Source of the DNA: Symbiodinium natans | Taxonomy: Eukaryota > Sar > Dinophyceae > Suessiales > Symbiodiniaceae | Assembly (NCBI GenBank): GCA_905221605.1 | Contig: CAJNDS010002284.1 | Span: 87,175-151,174 of the forward strand | Direction of reading: 5' to 3' | DNA: 64,000 bases | Shown here: positions 10,843 to 21,169 of the stretch, in pieces | Layout of the letters: every line of letters starts with the position of its first letter | Position numbering within the stretch: the first letter of the stretch is position 1 | Notes under the pieces: model-generated | Databases searched by the model: none | What the model was told of the DNA's origin: nothing | Seen by the model: only the letters and a program-made list of their open reading frames with translations | Program-made: the position numbers and the translations under genes

Positions 10843-11204
10843 CCCGACGGTCTGACTTTGAGGTTTGCGGGGAGGTTGGTCCTGGTCACCTGTGTCTTGG
10901 TCTCCGCCAGAACCAGTCCAGAGGAGAACCGCAGGGTCCCCTGGGCCCGGACCTGGCGCCGGAGAACTTTTTGCTTCTTTCTTCTTTTTTTGGGGGGGGG
11001 GCTCTTCGGGAGCGGCTCCGCTCACCTGCCCCCAAAAGAAAAGCCCCAAACACCCTAAACACCTCCAAAAAAAGCCAGGTTGCTGCTGCACTCACTTAAG
11101 GTCAACCGGAGGGAGCGGACATTATTATGGTACGGTTGCAGGGGTGCAGGCTACGTAGAAGATCCTTTTCTGCCCCCAGACAACAATCGCTGCGTACATC
11201 CTCG

Positions 11205-11300
11205 TGCGCCTATTTCCCCGTGCGCACCTCAGCGTTGAACATCGGGTTGACGACGACGGGCACGCCGGGCATTGGCCAAACCTGGATGCTTTGCAGGGAA
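11205..11300 (-). CDS. Gene A exon
   Basis: Reads SIQVWPMPGVPVVVNPMFNA then EVRT. The IQVW string also occurs in the module-start exon near 6.4 kb, a further link between the two halves of the gene. Confidence 0.5.
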
Positions 11301-11308
11301 AGAAGGAG

Positions 11309-11377
11309 CCCTAAACCCTAAACCCTAAACCCTAAACCCTAAACCCTAAACCCTAAACCCTAAACCCTAAACCCTAA
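11309..11377. repeat. (CCCTAAA)n telomere-like array
   Basis: Nine near-perfect CCCTAAA units directly next to the exon at 11.2-11.3 kb. Confidence 0.95.
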
Positions 11378-11555
11378 TTCCTACAATGGCCTGTTTTTTT
11401 TCGTTTTGGAGTTCTGTTCCTTGGGCGGGACTTTGGGAAGCGGCAGTGAAGGGGACTGTTGGGGTGAGAGCCAAAGAGTGGATCTCCGCCGGATTTTCGT
11501 AGGAGCTAGCTCGAAAAGCCCTAAGCCCTACAGTAAACCGTAAGCCCTACAAGGG

Positions 11556-11655
11556 GGTTTACGAACATGGGGGTACCCTTTTTGGTGAGTTCCTTTTATA
11601 AGGAGGGTACTATTTGGGGGTAGACTAGGGGTACCCCTATTTGGGGCAATGCCCC
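11556..11655. repeat. GGTACC-type element
   Basis: Starts with GGGTTTACGAACATGGGGG, then GTACCCTTTTTGG, TTATAAGGA, CTATTTGGGG and GGGGTACCCC. Same landmark order as the copy near 40.7 kb. Confidence 0.6.
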
Positions 11656-12129
11656 GCAAAGGAAAAACTGCTTTCAGAGCTTCAAGGGTTCTGCCGAGGA
11701 GCCGTGAGCACCGGGCCCATACCGACGCGAGCGCTGCCGTAGGCAGATGCTGCCAAGCCGAAACCTTCCTGTCACTTATGAGCTGCTCAATGTAGGAAAA
11801 GGGAAGGGGTTGGGTGGGGTTGGGCGGGTTTTGGGTTTAGAGTTCAGGGATTTTGGGGTTCAGGGTTTTGCGGGTTCAGGGTTTTTAGGGTTTAGGGTTT
11901 AGGGTGCTCATAGGGGGGATGTTGCATAATGTGATGTACCTACAGAATCCCTGAAAGGGCTTCACGGGCCCGAACTCCTACCGCGAACTTGGCGCCATGT
12001 CAGGGGATCGGGGAAAAGCAAAGAAAGTCATGATGCTAACTAACATCCGGTTCCTTCATGCCCCGCTGCTCTTTTAGGGTCTGCACGTGCCGTAAGCCCG
12101 TAGCCCCCGCCCCCCCCAAACCCCCCCAC

Positions 12130-12235
12130 CCCCCAAACCCCCTAAACCCTAAACCCTGAGAAACCTTTAATTTTAATCCTAAACCCCCTAAACCCCCTAA
12201 ACCCCCTAAACCCCCTAAACCCCCTAAACCCCCAA
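12130..12235. repeat. (CCCCCTAAA)n variant array
   Basis: Tandem CCCCCTAAA and CCCTAAA units bordering the exon at 12.24-12.35 kb. Confidence 0.9.
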
Positions 12236-12242
12236 ACCGGCC

Positions 12243-12352
12243 TGGTGCTTGATGGATGGCGTCTGGAAGTCGACGTCGGAGTGGCCCTTGGTGTTCACCA
12301 GCACGGACCCGGAGATTTGGAAGTCCATGCTGGCCCCCACCTCCCAAGACAA
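12243..12352 (-). CDS. Gene A exon
   Basis: Reads EVGASMDFQISGSVLVNTKG then HSDVDFQTPSIKH, with strong alternating beta-like character. Clearly coding in composition, family unknown. Confidence 0.55.
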
Positions 12353-12529
12353 CACAGCTACGCTGCTTTGTGTATTTATCTCTTTCTCTGTATTATCCCT
12401 TTCTCTTGTCTCTGATGGCTTTTCGGAAGGGAGAGGGTCGGAGGGGGCCTGGCTGTTTTGGTGAGGAGCCTTGTGACGCTTGGGGATCTTCGGCTCATCC
12501 TGTTTGCTCTTCGCTGTGCCCTTCGGTCC

Positions 12530-12602
12530 TGGGCAGCGCCGGTGACGATGCCAGTCAGCTCCACTTCTGCCAGCATCTGCAGCACCACCTTTGTTGGTCA
12601 AA
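12530..12602 (-). CDS. Gene A exon
   Basis: Reads TKVVLQMLAEVELTGIVTGA, then AQ. A short amphipathic island with G/C-rich third positions. Confidence 0.45.
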
Positions 12603-12689
12603 ACATCCCAATGCCCCATCATGACACGAGAATCCTACCCCCTACCCTGAAGAAGGGAAGGACCAGGAAGCACGCATAAACACCCGGGC

Positions 12690-12775
12690 CCCGCCCTCTA
12701 AAGGGCAGCGGAGGAGCCATGATGCAGAAGGGTGGGGCGCAGGCCATCTTGGTGATGGGCTTCTTTGGAAACCTC
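12690..12775 (-). CDS. Gene A exon
   Basis: Reads KKPITKMACAPPFCIMAPPL with almost every codon ending in G or C. The plus frame is also open, so strand rests on context. Confidence 0.35.
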
Positions 12776-12814
12776 GGGAGCTCTCAAAGCCTAAGACAAA
12801 AGCGGAAGCTGCGG

Positions 12815-12880
12815 CGAAGAACGGAAAAGAGAATCGGCGACTCGCAGGTGTGCTGCGCGCCACAGAAGGTGCTCAAAAAG
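12815..12880 (-). CDS. Gene A exon, Cys-containing
   Basis: Reads TFCGAQHTCESPILFS after a possible tgag| acceptor. The intron before it is almost wholly the repeat element at 12,895-12,995. Confidence 0.4.
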
Positions 12881-12894
12881 CGTCCGCAATGCCA

Positions 12895-12995
12895 CAATTA
12901 TGGGGGCTTACATGTAGAAGCCCCTAATAGCAGGATCCCCTTCCAATAAGGACCCCAATAAGGTACCCCTAATTTCGGAAACCCCCCATGTCTTT
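12895..12995. repeat. GGTACC-type element filling an intron
   Basis: On the minus strand it runs GGGGGGTTTCCGAAATTAGG, GGTACCTTATTGGGGTCC, TTATTGGAAGGGGATCCTGC, TATTAGGGGC, TAAGCCCCCATAATTG. It makes up most of the roughly 130-bp gap between two coding islands, as expected of an introner. Confidence 0.7.
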
Positions 12996-13014
12996 GAAGC
13001 CAAACCCAAAACCC

Positions 13015-13092
13015 TCCCGCAGCCTCCGAAGGTAAGGCGGGCCACCTCCACCTTCCGAAGCCTAGCCCGGGCAATGTACACACCAGAGCCAC
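13015..13092 (-). CDS. Gene A exon
   Basis: Reads VYIARARLRKVEVARLTFGG. A possible donor lies in the Gly-rich end just before the repeat element at 12.9 kb. Confidence 0.4.
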
Positions 13093-13354
13093 CTCTCACT
13101 CAGGAAGGCAAGTGCCGGGCCACGTAGCCCCTTCAGCACCCCTTCCTTGCTCAACCCCCCTGTCTAAGACCCCCTCCAAACCCCCGAACTTTCCAAAAAA
13201 AACGCCCTGAATGCCCAATCCCCTCACCTCCCCAAACCCCTCAACCCTAAACCCTAAGCTCTCCCAAACCCTGTGTATACACATATATGTATGTATATAT
13301 ATATATATATGTATATATAACTAGTACAATCTATTGAACTATAAAAAGAACCTT

Positions 13355-13475
13355 TGAATTGAGAGGTCCCAGGAGCCGCCTTTCCGCGACCATGGCGCAG
13401 CTGCCCTCGGCGGAGACCAGGGCGTCGAAGGAGGCGCGGACAAGGCCCTCGATGCCCACCTTCAAACCATGTAGC
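13355..13475 (-). CDS. Gene A exon
   Basis: Reads GLKVGIEGLVRASFDALVSA then EGSCAMVAERRLLGPL, with very G/C-rich third positions. Amphipathic, family unknown. Confidence 0.5.
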
Positions 13476-13659
13476 CATGTAGTAAGAGCGAAACTTTGTA
13501 GCACATGAATATCTCTGAAAAAACGAGCATACATGACTTGATCTTGTTCTGTCTGATGGGTTGGGATTGTCTTCTACTTGAAGAGTTTCGGGTTCTCTTT
13601 CGGGCTTGTACATGTGTTCTACGGTGCTCTGGGCCCGTAAACCTCCCGAAGTGCCGAAG

Positions 13660-13800
13660 TCCATCTCGGTTTTGCTCTTTCCGCCTCGGTGTCGCCGTTA
13701 GCGTTCAGTCTGATGCTCACCGCTGGCGCGAACTGGACGACACCCTCCTCGGGCATCAGAATCTCAAGGGTGCATTTTGGGTCGGTGGTACAAGCGAAAG
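13660..13800 (-). CDS. Gene A exon
   Basis: Reads ACTTDPKCTLEILMPEEGVV then QFAPAVSIRLNANGDTEAER. It looks like a beta-rich extracellular segment with two Cys. Confidence 0.5.
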
Positions 13801-13984
13801 CTCTAGTAGCATGCGATGCCCCCTCTCCGAGCCTTGTCTGGAAACCCTTCAGTCCAGAAACCCTACAAGTTGCAAAACAGGCATTGTCTGTAGACATCCC
13901 GCAACTAAACCCCCAAAAACCTCGACACCCTCGATTCAAATTCCAAGCCTACCACTGCTCCCTGCGGGAAGAGCAGCCAGCGCC

Positions 13985-14145
13985 AGCTCCAAGCCAGACT
14001 CGCAGGACCCCGAGGGCGCCCGAGACTTGGAGCTCTTCAGCGCCTTCCGCGACCTCCACAAGGGCTTCCGGGCCAGCCCAGCTGAGGCTCAGTTGAGGGT
14101 CCTGCTCTTTCAAAGGGCCAGGCTTCAAAAAAAGAAAGGCCTGTG
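13985..14145 (+). CDS. Possible plus-strand exon
   Basis: The plus frame reads DPEGARDLELFSAFRDLHKG, then FRASPAEAQLRVLLFQRAR, with almost every codon ending in G or C. The minus frame is also open (ALVEVAEGAEELQVSG). Codon use favours plus, context favours minus. Confidence 0.3.
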
Positions 14146-14514
14146 ACAAAGGCGCCCCATGAAAGAAAGGGGGGAAGTTCTCAGGGGTTCGGGGAGCGGC
14201 TTGGCTTCTGCGGGACCTCAGCTCCGTGCCAGCTGGCTTGGGCCCCTGGGAGAAGAGCGTCCCGGGCAGCCGGCCTCCTTTGTCGGATGATGGGCCGAAG
14301 CAGCTTAGGACTTAAACGGCGTTGAGGGTTCTAGGGTTCAAGGGCAAGAGTGACCGAACCGAATAAGGAAATATTGGCTTAAGAAAATGTGGTGCTCGGC
14401 CGAGAGCTGACGCCCACAAGTGCGGGAAACATGTGCTGCACTTGAGAACACCAGTCGCGCCCTCGGATTTGGGGGGGAACCATCTGGCCCGGGCCTTTTC
14501 GGGAAAGTTAAGCT

Positions 14515-14930
14515 TCGAGGTTCAGGTTTGAAAGCCTTTTGGGGCAGGCCTGGGAGGGTTGGGGCGCGGCTTCCGGAGCCATTTTCAGGCTTGAAAGGAA
14601 AATGAGAAAATGAGGGACTCCTTTTCTTAATTTCAAGATAATGAAGGGCTCGTTTGTTTACATTTAAGAACATGAGAGGCTCGATTTTTGTACATTTTGG
14701 ACATGAGGGGCTCCTTTTCATAATTTTATCAAAATGAGCCCCTCATTGTCTTCATTTACATTTGGGCCTGAAAATTCGGAAATGGAAGGGTTGGGGGAGG
14801 GTTTTTGAATGTTGGGAGGACCTGGGCAGGGTTTTCGGAGCCATCTTTTCAGGTCAACAAGGAAACTAGGGAAATGAGGGGTTCATTTTCTTAGTCTCGG
14901 CTGGAAACGGGCCCTGCAATAGAGAAGTTT
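14515..14930. repeat. Degenerate tandem repeat with ATGAGGGGCTC core
   Basis: Units of about 45-60 bp repeat ATGAGGGGCTCCTTTTC-like cores, with the CGGAGCCAT...TTTCAGG segment at both ends (about 14,565 and 14,840). No gene seen here. Confidence 0.6.
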
Positions 14931-15204
14931 GGAGATAAGAAAATTGCTAAAAAGAAAATTTAGGGTAATGTCAGGGTGTGAGGCTTTCTGTCTGCTCCTC
15001 TACTTAAAAAAATCCAGGGTACCCTCACCTGAAATGATCGCTTTCTTGTCCCGCGCTGTCGCTGTATCTCAGGACTCAGGCTGGAGGGTGCTACCACCTC
15101 TCTCGAACCATGCATACATCATAAACTGTGACGAAGAATAACAAGTATAAGAATCACAAAACCTTGGTCAACCTCTCTAAATGCCAGCCCCAGCTTCTGC
15201 CGCT

Positions 15205-15300
15205 ACTGCTGCTGTCTCCCATGTCGAAGCCGCCGCCAGCTGAGATCCCAAAGCCGTTGGAAAACTCGGCGCCCGTCCGGAACACGCACTTCCTTAGATT
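15205..15300 (-). CDS. Gene A exon
   Basis: Reads KCVFRTGAEFSNGFGISAGG then GFDMGDSSSSGR. Gly/Ser-rich with one Cys, G/C-rich third positions. Confidence 0.5.
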
Positions 15301-15419
15301 CTTAGACTCTCCCAGGGCAAGGAATACAATGAAGACAGAGGCCGGCCTCTGCTTTTGCTTTCACAATGGGCTTTTGTGAAGGGACTTGAAGCTCTACAAC
15401 AAGGGGGGGTGGGATAAGT

Positions 15420-15545
15420 GGCCCCACGCTCTGGGACCAAGCTTCAATGAGAGTTCCGACGAGGAGACGCTGACGTCGCTTCCCGCGTCGCAGTCGCAAG
15501 CATCGCCGATCAGCATCCTGCACCTCTGGCTGCAGCTGCTATGGA
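15420..15545 (-). CDS. Gene A exon, Cys-rich
   Basis: After ctccatag| the frame reads SCSQRCRMLIGDACDCDAGS then DVSVSSSELSLKLGP. Four to five clustered Cys suggest an extracellular disulphide-bonded segment. A repeat element abuts the acceptor. Confidence 0.55.
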
Positions 15546-15546
15546 G

Positions 15547-15672
15547 ACAATATGGGGGGAGAGCTTCCGAAATTCTTGGGGTGCCTTCCTTATTGGGGTC
15601 CCTTATTATAAGGGAATCCTGCTATTTTGGGGGGTCTAAAGTAAAGGGTCCCTTTTTTTTTTTTTTTCGGAA
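15547..15672. repeat. GGTACC-type element abutting an acceptor
   Basis: The plus strand reads ATATGGGGGGAGAGCTTCCG, AAATTCTTGGGGTGCC, TTATTGGGGTCCCTTATTAT, AAGGGAATCCTGCTATTTTG, then GGGGGTCTAAAG and a T-run with TCGGAAACCC. Gene A's 15.4-kb exon starts right at its edge. Confidence 0.7.
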
Positions 15673-15896
15673 ACCCTGATATCGGTGAAAGTGGGAGGGA
15701 GAGCCGATATTGCTACTGTTCTTGTCTTTCTCATGATCTTTGTAGTGTATGCTCCTACTGTCATTACGATGCCTACTCCCCTAATTTATCCTTCATGAGT
15801 ATCCTGATTCTCGTTACTACTTTCTCAGTACCCTGACACGGTTCTCATGATCGTTGTTGCGAGGACTGGGGGTGCCTCCGCGAGGGCTCCTAAAGG

Positions 15897-16025
15897 AAAT
15901 CTTGCAGGGCAGGGCGCAAAGTGAAGGACTCGGCGAAGCAGCTGATGAACTTCTTCATCTCCTCCCACGCGGCTTTCGCAAGGCCAGCGGCTAAAGGGCC
16001 CACTTTGGCAATCTCACCACCTGAA
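15897..16025 (-). CDS. Gene A exon
   Basis: After ccttcag|GTGG the frame reads GEIAKVGPLAAGLAKAAWEE then MKKFISCFAESFTLRPALQD. It is Ala-rich and helical and continues the preceding Ala-rich repeats. Confidence 0.55.
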
Positions 16026-16177
16026 GGACAAGCAGCCCGCTGAGGGTGCTTTTTGTTGTTTGTTCTTTTTGGGGGGTTTGAGGGACTCCGGGGCAACCAA
16101 AACAGCCGCACAAGTGGTGCCAAAACCCATAAACGCCCAAAGCCCACATCCGGAAATCTGGCGAAAAGGCACGAAAT

Positions 16178-16268
16178 ACGCCCCGTTTGAGCCGTGCCGC
16201 CAAGAGCCGAAGCCTTGCTGGCAATCTCGTTGCCCACTGTGCTGGCCAGGCTCGCGCCCTGCAAAGTC
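16178..16268 (-). CDS. Gene A exon, Ala-rich repeat
   Basis: Reads LQGASLASTVGNEIASKASA then LGGTAQ. It shares the small-residue helical pattern (A..V..A...A) of its neighbours. Confidence 0.5.
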
Positions 16269-16386
16269 TGCAGCGGGGGAGGGGGGGAGAAAACTGCCAT
16301 GTAGCATGAAAGACCTAAACCCTCAGCCCTGATCCCTATCAACAAAGAAAAGCCCTAAACCCGAAAAAACCCTCATGCCTACACAA

Positions 16387-16452
16387 CACCCTAAACCCTA
16401 CACCCTAAACCCTAAAACCTGAACCCTAAACCCTAAACCCTAAACCCTACAC
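16387..16452. repeat. CCCTAAA-type tract
   Basis: Imperfect CCCTAAACCCTA units next to the exon at 16.46 kb. Confidence 0.9.
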
Positions 16453-16454
16453 CC

Positions 16455-16560
16455 AGTCTTGGAGCTTCCCATGGCCTGAGCTATCGAGTGCTTGGCCGCC
16501 TCCAGCGCATCTCCGGCCAGATCTACCGTGGCATCGGCAACTACTTCCTTTGCTCAGCAG
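16455..16560 (-). CDS. Gene A exon, Ala-rich repeat
   Basis: Reads KEVVADATVDLAGDALEAAK then HSIAQAMGSSK. The repeating G/A-D-A-hydrophobic pattern resembles LEA-like or amphipathic helical repeats, but I cannot assign a family. Confidence 0.55.
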
Positions 16561-16699
16561 GGCATGCTTTTCGGGTTTAGGGTTGAGGGTTTGGGGTTTA
16601 GGGTTTAGGGGTTAGGGTTTGGGGATTCAGAGCTCGACAAATGGGTGGGCCGGAGGGGGCTTCTCCAAATCATGGTCCTTCTGTGAGTATGCTACATAT

Positions 16700-16835
16700 T
16701 TTGAAGAACATATATGAATACAAATTCAAGTATAAATACAAATATAAGAATATGTGTATGTATATGTATATGTGTATATATATAATACATATACATATAT
16801 ATATATATATAGAAATATATATATATATGTATATA
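16700..16835. repeat. (TATATG)n-like microsatellite
   Basis: ATAAATAC-, TATATG- and TA-rich tract inside a gene A intron. Confidence 0.9.
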
Positions 16836-17069
16836 TAAACGGCCGCGTATGATCATGGGATCGCCGGAAAGGATCATGGCTTAGAGGACAGTACAAAGGG
16901 CATCGCTGGCATTCTTGTAGCTAACCCTGATCGCATGGATCGACGCGAGGCTGATCCAGCTGTGAATTTCGGTGGGCGGGGCCTGTGCTTGAAATCATCC
17001 ACGGAGGCCCGTGAAACGGAGGCTGTAAAGGAGAGCGATGCGCTTGATGAACTCGAGACAAGACAAAGC

Positions 17070-17108
17070 CTAAACCCTAAACCCTAAACCCTAAACCCTA
17101 AACCCTAA
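17070..17108. repeat. (CCCTAAA)n short array
   Basis: Five to six perfect CCCTAAA units inside a gene A intron. Confidence 0.95.
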
Positions 17109-17127
17109 AGCTGAAAAAACTACTCGT

Positions 17128-17224
17128 CTCCGAGATGTGTCGCCTACATCTGCCACGGCCTTCCCAGCCGACATGGCGACGTCTCCCAGGGTGGCGGCCG
17201 CATCCTCTGGCAGCCCACTGACAA
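17128..17224 (-). CDS. Gene A exon, Ala-rich repeat
   Basis: After gttgtcag| the frame reads SGLPEDAAATLGDVAMSAGK then AVADVGDTS. It matches the neighbouring Ala-rich exons in its GD.A..A..AV pattern. Confidence 0.55.
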
Positions 17225-17249
17225 CTGAACCTCAAATCCCTCAAAGCAT

Positions 17250-17330
17250 GTATGTATGTACTGTATGTATACATATATATATATATATATTATATTATAT
17301 TATATTATAATATATATACATACATAATCA
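17250..17330. repeat. TA-rich microsatellite
   Basis: TATG, TATA and TATAT units inside a gene A intron. Confidence 0.9.
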
Positions 17331-17367
17331 CTGGGTTGTATGTGAGGTTTCGGAGATGCGGGGGTGT

Positions 17368-17484
17368 GGCGGTCCTTGATCTCGCTTGGGAGTGCGCCGA
17401 CGGTCGTTTCTGCAGCCTCGACGATGGAGTTGCCGACGACGACGGCGGCATTTCCGACGTAGTCCCCCACAGTCAGCCCCACAT
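17368..17484 (-). CDS. Gene A exon, Ala-rich repeat
   Basis: Reads LTVGDYVGNAAVVVGNSIVE then AAETTVGALPSEIKD, the first clear copy of the small-residue helical repeat in transcription order. Confidence 0.55.
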
Positions 17485-18310
17485 CTGCGATGCCTCTGGG
17501 CCAGCATCCGGGGATCGCAGGAACCGCTTGTTATGCCAAGTGGCGCGAAGCAGACTTTCGTGGGTCGAGCATAGACATAGACCTTTTAGAGCAATTTTTC
17601 AAGCTCGGGGGCCTGATCCAACATCCTCCGGGATGTCGCCGATCGTCTCCAATCCTCCGCTGCTTCATGGCTGCGGTCCAGGGTCTATCGTTGAGGGCTG
17701 CGAATCGTTGTTGGGTTCAAGCTTTTTTTAGGGCTCTGTGAGCCTACGCCAGCAACCCTGAAGAGGTTCTGCCCAGGAGCCGTCTGAGATTGGGTCCAGC
17801 CATTTCGAGGACACTGCGCTGTCCAGGTCCTCCGTAGGGCGAGCGCCATGAGAATGCTTATGAAGACTTACTCAGATGAAAGCTCTGATCCCCATCTTCC
17901 TCTTTCCTTGCGATTAGTATAAGCTTGTTACTTCCCATATATGGCTGCTACTTGCTGGAACCCAGAGGGCTTTCTTTAATGGAGGCTGCGAAGCTGGCTT
18001 GGGTGCTGTGGATCTGATCTGAATATCGTGAGGCTTCTGCTGGGGTGGTTGCAGTACAAGCTCCATTCGCTTCGGCTGCTCATGTCACAGGGGGACGGTG
18101 GATGGAGTCACGAAGCCGGAGATCAGATCACATTGATCTGCTGAGCGGTTGTCGGCTCATCCTTATGTCGACAGGCCCAGAGTCGTGGCCGCAGCCGGCA
18201 GCACAGAAGCGCAGCTCAGCGCTTGAACTCAACAAGGCCAATATGGGCCAGTGGCATCTCAGAGCTTATGCGGCCTGTATAGAACGCGAGTGCAAAGGTA
18301 GGTTGCCGGT

Positions 18311-18553
18311 ATGGCCGTACCGGACTTAAACAAAAGCAACAGTGCGTCATTCGGATCTTTGCTGGGCCACAGTGCAAGGCTGATGAGGCAACTGGGGGCT
18401 GATGCCTCGGCCCTAATCTTCAGTCGCCTTGCGGACCAGGGGGGGCATGACCCGAGCGGGTATCCGGGCATGACTTGTTGCACGATTGGTTGCGGCTGTG
18501 TGCTTGTGCATGCAAAAACAGGGGTGATACTGTGGTTCGAAGCTTGTGCATGA
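18311..18553 (+). CDS. Small hypothetical ORF inside a gene A intron
   Basis: An 80-codon frame reads GHSARLMRQLGADASALIFS then RLADQGGHDPSGYPG and a Cys-containing end. It lies opposite to gene A in its 1.8-kb intron. Coding status is uncertain. Apart from this frame and the repeat at 19.05-19.2 kb, I see nothing between 17.5 and 19.3 kb. Confidence 0.2.
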   Translation: MAVPDLNKSNSASFGSLLGHSARLMRQLGADASALIFSRLADQGGHDPSGYPGMTCCTIGCGCVLVHAKTGVILWFEACA

Positions 18554-19048
18554 TGCAAAGCCACACAAACAGATCGAGGGCGCACATGCTACAGTCGGGG
18601 CGTCGGGTTAATTACACATACTTGAGATGTTGCAACAAATACAGGTGACGAGCTGTTCTGGGTGGGGATGCATCTGATGTTATTCCACGCAGTAAAGGAT
18701 ACGATCTATTGCCGTCATGTGACTGCGCACATTTTGATGCTACGTGAGCAATCGGAAGATACTTACGGTCATGGGACGTCGTGTGCTGCAATGTCATGTG
18801 ATGCAAAGAGGGGAGGGGGGATGCATCACGCTTGTGACTGCGAGCTCGTTTGGTTGCGCAGAAACTGCTGAGGACCAGGAGTCACGCATACGTTGCGATG
18901 CCACACAAGCAGGGAGAAGGATTTGTACTGGGGTATAGGTACAAGTCGCAGACTTAGGACTTACAATTCTAAGAACCGGAGTTTCAACAGCTCCAGTTCC
19001 AAGAAGGCTCAACTGAAGGGCTGGATCCGCATTTTTGGTGAGAAGGGA

Positions 19049-19207
19049 ACGCGGGGGAGTACATGCTTTAGCATGTTTGGGTCCTAAAAACCTCAAAACG
19101 CGGACTCCCCCGCATCCTGGGTGTGTGGTTCCTAGGGGCCGAGGGAAACCGAGGCCGGAACGTGGGGGAGTACACGTTTTAGCATGTTTGGGCCCCAAAA
19201 ACCTCCC
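19049..19207. repeat. Direct repeat pair, ~49 bp, 110 bp apart
   Basis: Two copies of a GGGGGAGTACA...TTTAGCATGTTTGGG...AAAAACCTC block at 19,049-19,097 and 19,159-19,207. Confidence 0.85.
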
Positions 19208-19320
19208 AACGAAAACTCAGGCACCAACAACGCAAACCTTTAGAGAATCGCAAAAAAACAAAACCTTTAGAGAATCGCAGAAAAAAAACACCTAAACCCT
19301 AAACCCGAAACCCAAACCCG

Positions 19321-19415
19321 AAAACCTTCGGCAGGTCCTTGTGGAAACTGGCCGAACGCGCGCGGTCCAGCTTGGCGCGGGCCAGCAGTGAGGCCCGAGC
19401 CAGGGACTCGCAAGG
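19321..19415 (-). CDS. Gene A exon
   Basis: Reads CESLARASLLARAKLDRARS then ASFHKDLPKVF. Ala/Arg-rich and helical, leading into the Ala-rich repeats. Confidence 0.5.
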
Positions 19416-20179
19416 AAGGTTTGCAGGGGGGGGGGGGGGGTGTAATCCCCTTCCCCTTATATTCAACCCCCGCCCCCCACCGTAGCCCCTAATATTAATT
19501 ACTCCCATTACGGCAATATTAGGGGTTTACGTAGGGTTTAGAGGCTTTGCAGGGTCTGTAGGCTCCTGGGTCTATGCGGTTGAAGGGGGCCTTCAGGCAA
19601 ACAAGGTTTGATTCCATGCTTTGCCCTGAAGAAAGCCCAAACCTCATAAGGTGAAGTTTGAGTTTTTGGCGCCTCCTGGAGCTTGAGCTAAGGGCTTTTT
19701 TAGGGGCTTTGGGCTTAGAGCTTAATGATTTAGGGCTTAGGGTTTATGCACATTTCCTAAACCCTAAACCCTATTTAAGGCTTTTAGGGCTTCTCCGGGG
19801 GTCCCTATGACATATGACCACTCCCCGCAGGCCTGTGCACGGTCGGCCGGGAACCTTCAAAGCAAAAGCTTGGTTTGCAACCCCCCCCTCCAAACCCATC
19901 GAAGCCCCAGAAATTATCCCTAAGACTTTCTGAGTCCCAATCCCTAAACCCTAAACCTAAGCCTAAACCCTAAACCCTAAACCCTGAAAGAGGACCCCTA
20001 GATGCCCTCTAGGATGCCCAGGTTGGAGGGGACGGGAGGGGGGGCTAGGGGAGGTTCGCTGAGGTTCCGGGGCTCCAGGGGGGGAGGACCGGAAGTGGCA
20101 GTTTTCAGTCCAGAGCCTAAGGATACAAGCCCTAAGAAGCTTCGGGCGGGGAGTCTATAGGGTGTATCCGGACAACCGA

Positions 20180-20335
20180 GACACTGCTGCGGGCGAGGAT
20201 GCCGTCTCGACAGCTGGGACGACTTCTGGAGCCACAGAGTCCCGTCGGAGCATGGCTTGACCCTCTCGCCGACGCTGCCATTTTCGTCCTGGAGGTCGTT
20301 TAAGGTGCAGAACTTGTTGGCCGAACCCACGGAAA
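20180..20335 (-). CDS. Gene A exon near the N-terminus
   Basis: Reads VGSANKFCTLNDLQDENGSV then GERVKPCSDGTLWLQKSSQL. Two Cys and an acidic/basic mix fit a mature extracytoplasmic N-terminus just after the signal peptide. Confidence 0.5.
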
Positions 20336-20524
20336 CCCTACAACCCGGAAGGCACCGCCAAGCTAAGGCTTTTGTGTCAAGATCAACCCAGAGATTCATG
20401 GCCCAGCCAGGAACCATCAACGCAGCGCTTGGAACTCAACTAAGTTCCCAAGCACTCCGCGGCCACACCCAGACACAGCCCCAAAAAAACACCGGACATC
20501 ACCGAACCTCCCCCCAAACAGTTC

Positions 20525-20625
20525 TTCCAAGCAGCAGAGGCTGCGCAAGAGCCATTGCTGTCACTTCCCAGCGTGCAGACGACAAGACAGGTCAGCAAGA
20601 TGCGGCTGAAGCTACAAGACCTCAT
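20525..20625 (-). CDS. Gene A first exon: signal peptide
   Basis: The Met at 20,625 starts [20 protein letters not shown], then [11 protein letters not shown]. It has a basic n-region, a hydrophobic core and a small-residue c-region, a good secretory signal. The plus strand is also open here ([14 protein letters not shown]) and has been considered, but it has no partner exons. Confidence 0.5.
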
Positions 20626-20689
20626 CTATATGGCAAACATCCAAAAGGGGTGTGTAAATATACAGATGTGTATGTTTGTATGTTTGTAT

Positions 20690-20935
20690 GTATGTATGGA
20701 TGTATGGATGTATGGATGTATGGATGTATGGATGTATGGATGTATGGATGTATGCATGTATGGACATGCATACATATATATGTATATATATGTATATATA
20801 TGTATATATATGTATATATATGTATATATATGTATATATATGTATATATATGTATATATATGTATATATATGTATATATATGTATATATATGTATATATA
20901 TGTATATATATGTATATATATGTATATATATGTAT
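20690..20935. repeat. (TATGGATG)n and (TATATATG)n microsatellites
   Basis: About ten TATGGATG units followed by about twenty TATATATG units. Long apparent frames here are repeat artefacts. Confidence 0.97.
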
Positions 20936-21169
20936 ATGAGCTCGCCGCCTTTAGGGTCTATTTAGCTTTGGGTTTTTCTTATTGCTTTAAAAGAGCGAAT
21001 ATAAACATCGTAATACAAAAATACATATTTACACCTACATATGGCACGCAAATCTCATGCCCAGCGGTTCTAGGCCTAGCCGCACGCCATTACGAACTGC
21101 GAATTTCTGGTTATTATTATTTTCATTTGTTTCTCTTTGCTGTCTGTGTATGCGTGTTCTTTTTTCAGC

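Noticed and set aside
20555-20965. Plus-strand gene with a coiled-coil-like start at 20.56 kb
   Set aside because: The frame runs straight into the TATATATG microsatellite and has no other exon. The minus strand gives a signal peptide instead.
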